A stretch of DNA of 64,000 bases from Channa striata (taxonomy: Eukaryota; Chordata; Actinopteri; Anabantiformes; Channidae), in contig CM065189.1 of the NCBI GenBank assembly GCA_033026295.1, positions 11,599,203 to 11,663,202 on the forward strand. Direction: 5' to 3'. The notes under the pieces are model-generated. The model made no database searches. It saw only the letters and a list, made by a program, of their open reading frames with translations, and was not told the DNA's origin. Below are positions 55,380 to 64,000 of the stretch, piece after piece. The translations under genes were made by a program, and so were the position numbers. The stretch's first letter is position 1, and the number at the start of each line of letters is the position of its first letter.

Positions 55380-58300
55380 ACCCCAGACCTAAACATAGTT
55401 ATAACTCATTTGAGAGTCTTACTTTGAGCCTTTCACACCAAATTTTGAAAACTCAAAATCCACTTCTATGTTATTGTGTATCGTCCTCCAGTCCCTTATT
55501 CTGAATTTTTGTCTGAATTCTCAGATTTTCTAGCCGACTTAGTGCTTAGTGCAGATAAAGTCGTCATAGTGGCCGATTTCTACATTCATGTAGATGCTGA
55601 CAGTAACTCCCTCAACACGGCATTTACTTCATTATTAGATTCAATTGGTTTCTCTCAAAATGTAAATGAACCCACTCATTGTTTTAGTCACACCCTAGAC
55701 CTTGTCCTTACATATGGCATTGAAATTGATAAACTAACAGTATTTCCTCATAATTCTGTTCTCTCTGACCATTTTCTAATAACATTTGAATTTAATTCAA
55801 TGGACTACACAGCAGCTAGGAAAAAGTTTTGCTTCAGTAGGTGTTTATCTGAAAACACTGAACAAATTTAAGGAAATGATCCCTTCATCATTTACTTCAA
55901 CGTGTTCTGATATAACTGAGAGTAGCCTCATTAACTGTACTCCTGCACAAGTTGATTACCTTACTGATAATTATGCAGCATCTTTACGTTCTACACTTGA
56001 TAGTGTTGCCCCTCTAAAAAAGAAGGCAGTAATTCTGAATAGGCGATCTCCATGGTATAGCTCGCAAACCCGCAATTTAAAGCAGGCGTCACAAAGACTA
56101 GAAAGGAAGTGGCGTTCCACTCATTCACAAGAATCACGCTTACTCTGGAAAAAGAGTTTATATACTTATACAAATTAGCACTCCATAAAGCCAGAACAGC
56201 TTATCATTCATCACTAATAGAGGAAAAAAAGAACAACCCCTGGTTTCTTTTCAGCACTGTAGCCAGGCTGACAAAGAGCCATAGTTCAGTTGAGACTAGT
56301 ATTCCCTCAACGCTATGTAGCAATGACTTCATGACCTTCTTCACAAACAAAATCGTAGCTATTAGAAATAAAAGTCACCAGACCCTCCCCACAAATACAA
56401 CAGGAATAGAATCATCAGTAAGTCCCCAGTCCCTTTTAGACTGCTTTGTGCCCATAGATCTTGCTGAGTTAACTTCAACTACTATGACATCTAAACCAAC
56501 AACATGTCTGCTAGACGCTATTCCAGTTAGACTGCTCAAAGATGCTCTACCCTTATTAGACATGTTCGTATTAAATATCATTAATCTATCTTTACAAACA
56601 GGATATGTACCAAAGGCCTATAAGGTAGCTGTAATCAAACCTCTACTTAAAAAACCTAGTCTGGATCCAGATGTCCTAGCCAATTACAGACCAATATCCA
56701 ATCTCCCCTTTATTTCTAAAATACTTGAAAAAGTAGTTGTAAAGCAATTATGTGGCTACCTGTGCAGAAACGACTTGTTTGAAGAATTTCAGTCAGGATT
56801 TAGAGTTCATCATAGCACAGAAACCACACTGATTAAAGTCACCAACAATCTTCTTCTGGCTTCAGATACCGGACTTGTCTCTATACTAGTTCTGCTAGAT
56901 CTTAGTGCTGCATTTGACACCATTGATCACAAAATATTATTACAGAGACTAGAACATGTTATTGGAATTAAAGGAACTGCACTAAACTGGTTTAAATCTT
57001 TTCTATCAGATAGATTCCAAATTGTTCATGTTAATGATGAATCTTCGACATACACAAACGTTAGTTATGGAATTCCACAGGGCTCTGTATTAGGACCAAT
57101 ACTCTTTACTCTATATATGTCTCCCCTTGGCAACATTATTAGAAAATTGTCACTGCTACGCTGATGACACGCAGTTATATCTATCTATGAAACCTGATGA
57201 AACAAATCAATTAATTAAAATTACAAGCATGTTTAAAAGACATAAGGGACTGGATGACATATAATGTCCTTCTTCTAAACTCAGATAAAACTAAAGTTAT
57301 TGTATTTGGGCCTAAAAGTCTAAGAAACATGTTTTCTAAACATATCGCTACTTTAGATGACATGACTCTTGCCCCCAGTAGTACTGCAAGGAATCTGAGT
57401 CATTTTTAACCAGGATTTGTCATTTAGCTCACACATAAAACAAATCTCTAGAACAGCCTTCTTCCACCTAAGAAACATTGCCAAAATTAGGAGCATCCTC
57501 TCTCAAAGCGATGCTGAAAAACTAGTTCATGCATTTGTTACTTCTAGATTGGACTATTGTAATTCTCTACTTTCAGGCTGCCCCAGCAACTCCCTAAAAA
57601 GCCTCCAATTAATCCAAAATTCTGCAGCAAGATTACTGACTGGGATTGGTAAGAGAGATCATATTTCACCTTCATTAGCTTCCCTCCATTGGCTTCAACT
57701 TAAATGAAGAATAGAATTTAAAACCCTTCTTCTTACCTATAAAGCTTTAAACTGTCAAGCCCCATCACATCTAAAAGATCTCCTAGTACCATATCATCCT
57801 ACTAGACCACTTCGGTCCCAAAATGCAGGCCTACTTGTGTTTCCCAGAATTTCCAAAAATAGAATGGGAGGCAGAGCCTTTAGCTATCAAGCTCCTCTCC
57901 TGTGGAACCAGCTCCCAGTCCAGATTCGGGGGGCAGACACCCTCTCTACTTTTAAGACTAGGCTCAAAACCTTCCTCTTCGATAAAGCTTATAGTTGGTT
58001 ATAGTCATGCTGCTATAGGCTTAGACTGCTGGGGGATTCTGCACTGTGCCACTTTTCGCTTCTCTTCATTCTCTCCTCTTACCCCACATCTATAATGTCA
58101 CCACTGTATGACATTAACTCTGTATCTTCTTTGTCCCATAGTCGTCTTTCTCCCCGTCTCTGTCCCTGTCTTCAGGTGTCCCCGGATTTGGTGCTGTGTG
58201 TCCTCCAGTGCGCAGCTACTGTTCCTACTAACCTGCCCAATTTTTTGTTGTTGCTTTTGTTGCTCTGTTCCTTTCTCTCTCCACTTTCCACTCACCCCAA

Positions 58301-58518
58301 CCGGTCAAGGCAGATGGCCGCCCACCCTGAGCCTGGTTCTGCTGGAGGTTTCTTCCAGTTGAGGGAGTTTTTCCTCTCCACTTTTGCCTATGTCTTCCTC
58401 AAATGGGATTTGTTGGGTTTTCTTTAAATGTTTGTATAGTCTTGACTTTATTATGTAAAGTGCCTTGAGATGACCTTGTTGTAAATTGGCGCTATATAAA
58501 TACAGTTGAATTGAATTT
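55380..58518 (+). mobile_element. L2-type LINE, copy 2
   Basis: 5'-truncated in the endonuclease. Long frames remain: 55476-55871 (DKVVIVADFYIHVDADSNSL, LSDHFLITFEF), 55786-56178, 56109-57164 (RT: ANYRPISNLPFISKILEKVV, FQSGFRVHHSTETTLI, LLDLSAAFDTIDHKILL, GIPQGSVLGPILFTLYM) and 57417-57707 (RLDYCNSLLSGCP). A frameshift at about 57150 falls just before the CYADD motif. It ends with TTGAATTGAATTTT. Confidence 0.85.
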
Positions 58519-58524
58519 TATCCA

Positions 58525-58920
58525 AAGTAAATTCAGTATGTAATAGTAAGTATAACTGAGAGATGGGGGTATAAAGTATTCTTATGAATATTTAATAAAG
58601 ATTTAGGGCTCTCGTTTTACTTTTTAAACGTAAGAGCTGGAATTTCAAATATTAAATTTAAAACTAATGAACATTTAACTGATGTTTGTAGTCCGGTGCA
58701 GTAGGTGGCAGTATGCACAACAATATGTTCATTTGGAAGCAACAGTTCCAGAGAAAAAGGAGTTTCAGAAACAATGAGTCGCAGAAACTTGGTAATGCAT
58801 TGTAGGCACGTGGTTGATGACTGCAGTCGATGTCTTCTGATGGACGATGTTGGACCTGATGTTATGCAGTCAACAATAAAGAGGTGTGTTTATTGTGAAA
58901 TGAGAAAAAATAACTGAAAC
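58525..58920. other. Spacer with a short Cys-rich frame
   Basis: A 47-codon frame from ATG 58773 has paired cysteines (MHCRHV, DDCSRCL, KRCVYCE). It is too short and lacks context to be called a gene. GGTGCAGTAGGTGGCAGTATG at 58694 resembles a fish repeat motif. Confidence 0.3.
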
Positions 58921-59079
58921 GTTAACTAAATTACATGATTGTCTTTAAAATTACATTCATTCAGTGTAGTTATGCAGCCAACCGATATATCAGAGTGGTC
59001 AGTTTTAGAGAGACAGATTTTTGTGTTGTAGAGGAATCTTGAGAAAAGAATTTTGAAAAAATTTGCCAAATCAACATGC

Positions 59080-59150
59080 AGACAAATGATCCGCTGTGGC
59101 GACCCTGAAAAATTGAGTGATAAGCCGAATGGACAAATAATAATGAAAAT
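59080..59150 (+). mobile_element. RTE-type LINE 3' end fragment
   Basis: GATCCGCTGTGGCGACCCTG through AAGCCGAATGGACAAATAATAAT is a plus-strand version of the RTE 3' terminus, followed by an AATAATA-type tail. It points in the opposite direction to the neighbouring RTE copy. Confidence 0.6.
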
Positions 59151-59265
59151 AATAACATTGAAGACGTGCAGTAAAGTGGTTGATATCGTTTTTCTCCCAT
59201 AAACGAGACTAGCGAACATAAAACACACAAAAATAGTTCAGCCGGTATGTATAATATGTGGACCA

Positions 59266-61840
59266 GTACTACTACTCTTTTGGCTTTTCCCATCAGGGGT
59301 CGCCAAAGCGAATCATCCTTTTACACTTGACTCTATCCTGGGCATCTTCCTCTCTGACACCAGCTAACCTCATGTCCTCTGTTAGAACATCCATATACAG
59401 TATCTCCTCTTTGTTCGTCCTCTCGCCCTCTTGCCTGGCAGCTCCATCTCCAACATCCCTCTACCAATATATTCACTATCCCTCCTCTGCACATGTAAAA
59501 ACCATCACAATCTGGCCTCTCTGACTTTGTTGCTAACACAGGCAACGTGTGCTGTTCCTCTGATGAGCTCGTTCCTTATTCTGTCCAACCTCCTCACTCC
59601 TAAGGAGAACCTCAACTTCTTCATCTCTGCTGCTTCCATCTCTGCGTTGTGTCTCTTTCTCACTGCTACTGTCTCTAACCCATAGAGCAGAGCTGGTCTC
59701 ACCACTGTCCTGTACACCTTTCCTTTGAGTCTTGCTGACACTCTTCTGTCACACAACACTCCTGACACTTTCCTCCACCCATTCCAACCCGCCTGCACTC
59801 GGCTCTTCACCTCTTTTCCACACTCCCCATCATACTGAACTGTTGACCCCAAGTACTTAAACTCCTGCACCTTCTTCACCTCAGCCCCCTGTAACCTCAC
59901 GCTTCTACCTGGCTCCCTCTCGTTTAGCATAGCAAACAAGAAGGGACTCAAAGCCGATCCTTGGTGTAGTCCCACCTCCACCTTGAACTCCTCTGTCTGA
60001 CCTATGGCACATCTCACCACCGTCATGCTTCTCTCATACATGTCCTGAACTACTCTGACGTACTTCTCTTCCACTCCCGACATCCTCATACAGTACCACA
60101 GCTCCTCCCTCAGCACCCTGTCATACGCCTTCTCTAAATACATAGAGACACAATGCAGCTCCTTCTGACCATCTCTGTACTTTTCCATCAACAATCTCAA
60201 AGCGAAAATGGCATCAGTGGTGCTCTTACGGGGCATGAAACCATACTGCTGCTCACAAATCTCCACCTCCTTCCTAAGCCTGGCTTCCACTACTCTTTCC
60301 CACAGCTTCATTGTGTGGCTCATCAGCTTTATCCCTCTGTAGTTGCTACAGTTCTGCGTGTCGCCCTTGTTCTTAAAGATCGGCACCAGAACGCTTCTGC
60401 TCCATTCCTCAGGCATCTTCTCACTCTCTAAAATCCTGTTAAACAGACTTGTCAGAAACTTCACTGCTCTCTCCTAGACACTTCCACACCTCCACAGGTA
60501 CTTCATCAGGACATCAGCCTTTCCACTCTTCATCCTTTTCAGAGCCTTCCTCCCCTCATCCTTTCTAGTCTCTGCTATTTCCTGCTCCACAACAACCACA
60601 TCTTCCTCCCTTCTTTCCCTGTCATTTTCCTCATTCATCAGCTCCTCAAAACACTCCTTCCATCTTCTTTGCACACTCTCCTGGCTTGTTAGCACCTTTC
60701 CATCTGTCTTTAATCACCCTTATCTGTTGCACATCTTTCCCATCTCTATCTCTCTGTCTGGCTATCCTGTACAAGTCCTTCTCTCCTTCCTTCGTTTCTA
60801 ATCTGTCATACAGCTCATCGTAAGCTTTCTGTTTGGCCTTTGCCACCTCCCTCTTCACTCTGCGCTGCACTTCCTTGTACTCCTGTCTATGTTCCTCAGT
60901 CCTTTCTACTTTCCTCAGTCCTTTCTACATCCAACTTCCTTTTAGCCAACCTCTTCCTCTGGATGCAGTCCTGTACTTCCTCATTTCACCACCAAGTGTC
61001 TCTATCTTCTTTCCTCTTTCCAGATGATACACCAAGCACCTTCCACCACCATCTGTCCTTCTGAATTCCTTTCCTTTACACCAAACCTGCCCATCACCTC
61101 CTCATCCCCTCTGTTCCCCTCACCAACATGCCCATTGAAGTCTGCTCCAACAACTAGTCTCTCTCCCCTCAGAATACTCTCTATGACCTCATCAAACTCA
61201 CTCCAGAATCTCTCCTTCTCTTCTAACTCACAGCCAACATGTGGAGCATACCCACTGACTACGTTCACCATCACCCCTTCGATTTCTACCTTTAGGCTCA
61301 TCACCCTGTCTGAGACTCTTTTCACCTCTAGAACATTGTTCACAAACTCCCTCTTCAGGGATCACTCGAACTCCATTTCTCTTCCTATCCACACCATGGT
61401 AGAACAGTTTGTATCCTCCAATACTACGTGCTTTGCTGCCCTTCTACCTTGTCTCGTGCACACACAGTACATCTACCTTCCTTCTCTCCATCATGTCTTT
61501 CAGCTCTCTACCTTTCCCTGTTATTGAGCCAACGTCCCCTGCTCTAAGATCTAAGCTCCTGCCTTTCCTCTTCTCTCTCTGACCACGAACCCTTCTGCCT
61601 CCTCTCCTCCTTCGACCAACAGTGGTACAATTTCCACCAGCACCCTGTAGGTTAACAGCACCGGTGGCGGTCGTTAACCCGGGCCTCAACCGATCCGGTA
61701 TGAAAGTGCTATGGTTGACTCGCATGTAGCACTTGGTAAGTTTTATGCCAGATGTCCTTCCTGACACAACCCTCTCTATTTATCCGGGCTTGGGACCGGC
61801 ACAGAAGTTACTGGCTTGCAACCCCTGTGGCTAGATTAGG
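59266..61840 (-). mobile_element. RTE-type LINE, nearly full span but defective
   Basis: Minus-strand element with both ends recognisable: the 5' part near 61840 and the 3' end (GGCGACCCCTGATGGG on the minus strand) near 59290. The endonuclease N-terminus (61767-61444 and 61343-61002) and reverse transcriptase (60464-59505) are in separate frames. The endonuclease jumps from EGQMVVE to a C-terminal segment, losing roughly 140 residues. In the RT, motif A reads SMYLEKAYDRV where the family has an Asp at the Tyr, and the YADD-containing segment is deleted between SPFLFAM and NEREPG. Confidence 0.82.
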
Positions 61841-62014
61841 ATCAACACGTAGTAAAAATGATAAAAGTGAGCAAGAGACTAGCAGCAATAATGCAGTTTA
61901 TTTATTATTATTAACATTTTTTTAAAAGTGACAGGAATTGCAAAAGTTTATTTTAAAGCATGTGTCTTTTCCATGGTTTCTACAATATAAAAAATTAAAA
62001 CCAAGAAGCAAGAA

Positions 62015-62100
62015 AATGCATTCCCGGGAACTGAACCCGGGTCAAAAAAATAACACAGTATCATTGCAGTTATTTAATCCACTGAGCTTTTCAGTTTCTA
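62015..62100 (-). repeat. tRNA-like sequence, probable SINE head or tRNA pseudogene
   Basis: On the minus strand AGCTCAGTGGAT resembles a pol III A box and GGGTTCAGTTCCCGGG a B box with T-arm pairing (CCGGG/CCCGG). The acceptor stem does not pair, so a working tRNA is unlikely. Confidence 0.4.
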
Positions 62101-62199
62101 CAGAGAATGGCAATACCCTTTAAGGAGCAACCTTTACGTATGTCATAGAAGATTATGATTTCTGCACAGCACATTACCATGAAGTGTCTTACAAGTCAC

Positions 62200-62470
62200 T
62201 CACAGTTCACTTGGTTTGGTCTGACCTGGTTCTTCCCTGATTCGGTGAATACAGTTCAAATTCACTGGTTGTGAAAACCAGGGGGCGGAGATCATTATCA
62301 TATACGAAAATGGCACTTTTTACGCCACCTGCCGCAACATAAAGAATGTTTTTAGAAATGCCACCTTTTGCGGCGCCGAATTTTGAAATTTCGCGCCGTT
62401 TTGTGCGACGTATTCTAGATCGACGCCGTGAAAAACGGCATCCTGGCTGTTTCTTGACATACATAAGTAT
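62200..62470 (-). other. CpG-rich patch with an 85-codon frame
   Basis: Unlike its AT-rich surroundings, 62360-62450 is rich in CG dinucleotides. A basic minus-strand frame (RFSRRRSRIRRTKRREISKF) spans it. No domain is recognised; it may be an unmethylated regulatory patch or part of a repeat. Confidence 0.3.
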
Positions 62471-62929
62471 TAAAATTGAATCACACTTGATTTTTCCATC
62501 ACATGTACTTTTCTAGAACTTTCTGTTGTCTGATTCTACCATACTTTACTGTCTTGTACAGTGTGTAATCCTTTGGTAGTTGTGGCTTCATTCCCTTATA
62601 ATCACTGGGGAAACCTCCAATGACCTCCCTCTCTTCAGGCTCCCACCCACCTCAGACACCACAGTTACTGGCACCATTGTCTCCTTTAGAGAGATTTTAG
62701 ACGGAAAAAGCAAAGAAAGGCAAGTAACAGGATTAGGACCCTGAATTTTACAGCCTAATGGTTGTGTTCTAGCTTTCACTTTCTAGAATCTCTCCAGTTC
62801 TCAAGAAATGCAGCTGACTAACCAGTCTTACCTGTCTTTTTCCTTTCGTGAGTCAGTTGGAGTGAATTCCTATTGCAAGAGCTTTTGGTGAGTGTTTTAA
62901 GTTAAACTAACAGCAAGGTCAGTCTGATC

Positions 62930-63058
62930 TACACAACAGCGGCAAGAGCAACAAAACTGCAGTTTCATGTCTTGCTCAAGGAGTGGCCAGAAAAGCCAGG
63001 AATCAAACTAACAACCTTGGTATTGATGGAAGATTGCTCTACCTTGTGAGCCACAGTT
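62930..63058 (-). repeat. tRNA-derived SINE fragment
   Basis: The minus strand reads TGGCTCACAAGGTAGAGCAA (A box) and AGTTTGATTCCTGGC (B box), followed by CTTGAGCAAGACATG, the usual body of a widespread fish SINE-like family. Confidence 0.6.
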
Positions 63059-63204
63059 GTTCTCTTGTCTAAATTGTTTGTTATTGCACACACTGTGTAA
63101 CATTATCATAACTGGATACTGTAATTATAGGACCAAAAAGCAGAAGCTGAGACACATCAAGAGTGCATGTGGTTTATTAAGACATGAACTTACAGTTATA
63201 TAAT

Positions 63205-63895
63205 TATGACACAAAATACTGAAACTATTATACTGAGCACAACACTTGAGGTAATAACAATGTTAACTCAGAGGCAGAAACGCAGACTATAAAAAAACCT
63301 TAACCACTGAGACTATTATACTTGGCTCAGACATTTGAGATAACAATAATATCTCAAAGGCAGAAACTTAGACCATAAAAAAAAAATAACCACTGAGACT
63401 ATTGTACTTGACTCAGACATTTGAGATAACAATAATATCTCAAAGGCAGAAACTTAGACCATAAAAAAAAACTTAACCACTGAGACTATTGTACTTGACT
63501 CAGACATTTGAGATAACAATAATATCTCAAAGGCAGAAACTTAGACCATAAAAAAAACTTAACCACTTAGACTATTATACTTGGCTCAGACATTTGAGAT
63601 AACAATAATATCTAAAAGGCACAAAACTTAGACCATTAAAAAAACCTTAACCACTGAGACTATTATACTTGGCTCAGACATTTGAGATAACAATAATATC
63701 CCAAAGGCGGAAACTTAGACTATAACAAAAACCTTAACCACTGAGACTATTATACTTGGCTCAGACATTTGAGATAACAATAATACCTCAAAGGCAGAAA
63801 CGCAGACTATAACAAAAACCTTAACCACTGAGACTATTATACTTGGCTCAGACATTTGAGATAACAATATCTCAAAGACAGAAACGCAGACAAAA
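63205..63895. repeat. Minisatellite, period about 86-88 bp, about eight copies
   Basis: The segment TTAACCACTGAGACTATTAT recurs at about 63301, 63387, 63474, 63560, 63648, 63734 and 63822, each followed by CTTGGCTCAGACATTTGAGA (with small changes). Length differences come mainly from the A run. Frames crossing it are by-products of the repeat. Confidence 0.88.
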
Positions 63896-64000
63896 TTCAA
63901 TTTTAAAGAGAAGACTAACACTATAACAGAAAATTACTCTTACAGAGAAGATTAATAAGAGAAATTTACTCTAAACAAGAAGAACAAACCTACTAGTACT

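Noticed and set aside
62015..62100. Functional tRNA gene
   Set aside because: A- and B-box-like sequences and a T arm are present, but the acceptor stem does not pair and the middle is not tRNA-like.
63715..63921. 68-codon minus-strand frame with a repeated VCVSxFEVLLLSQMSEPSI phrase
   Set aside because: It is a translation of the minisatellite; no independent coding evidence.

Overview
The window looks like teleost fish nuclear DNA. Its genes have introns, and the interspersed repeats are typical of ray-finned fish: L2-type, Rex1-type and RTE-type LINEs, Tc1-like and pogo/Tigger-like DNA transposons, LTR fragments and tRNA-derived SINE heads. I cannot name the species. Coordinates of spliced genes are my own, from reading frames, GT/AG junctions and exon phase; there is no transcript evidence.

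Layout: (1) 454-1009 holds the last three exons of an SLC26A11-type sulfate/anion transporter (STAS domain). (2) 4508-14101 is a complete DMBT1-like gene, 'gene A': TATA box, putative signal-peptide exon, four scavenger-receptor cysteine-rich (SRCR) exons and six exons encoding a zona pellucida (ZP) domain; about 891 residues. (3) 14460-16970 is repeat-rich, with an LTR-retroelement remnant. (4) 16993-42167 is a second, much larger DMBT1-like gene, 'gene B': TATA box, noncoding first exon, clear signal-peptide exon, nineteen SRCR exons in nested tandem arrays, and the same six-exon ZP module; about 2,513 residues if the two frameshifted SRCR exons are skipped. A pogo-type transposon with intact ends sits in one of its ZP introns. 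(5) 43318-46637 is a decayed L2 LINE carrying another insertion. (6) 47300-51115 is a mosaic of repeats, a piggyBac-like fragment and a Pro/Ser-rich retroelement-like reading frame with 39-bp repeats. (7) 51189-54699 is a decayed HECT-type (G2E3-like) ubiquitin ligase gene with a Rex1 LINE in it. (8) 55380-58518 is a second L2 LINE and 59266-61840 a defective RTE LINE. (9) 62000-63900 holds tRNA-like SINE pieces and an ~86-bp minisatellite.

Genes A and B are tandem paralogs. They share exon structure and exon phases in the ZP module, intron sequence between ZP exons 1 and 2, and several hundred bases of 3' flank. All SRCR exons are phase 1-1, so they can be gained, lost or skipped without disturbing the downstream frame. 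The encoded proteins look secreted: SRCR domains (eight cysteines, group B) joined by Thr/Pro/Ser linkers rich in N-glycosylation sequons, then a ZP polymerisation module with a furin-like site and no transmembrane segment. By analogy with DMBT1/gp340 they may be mucosal or epithelial pattern-binding polymers; that role is inference. The most notable features are the young expansion of the SRCR array in gene B, a one-base frameshift shared by two array exons, a hybrid exon marking an unequal crossover, and three domains that have lost their first cysteine.
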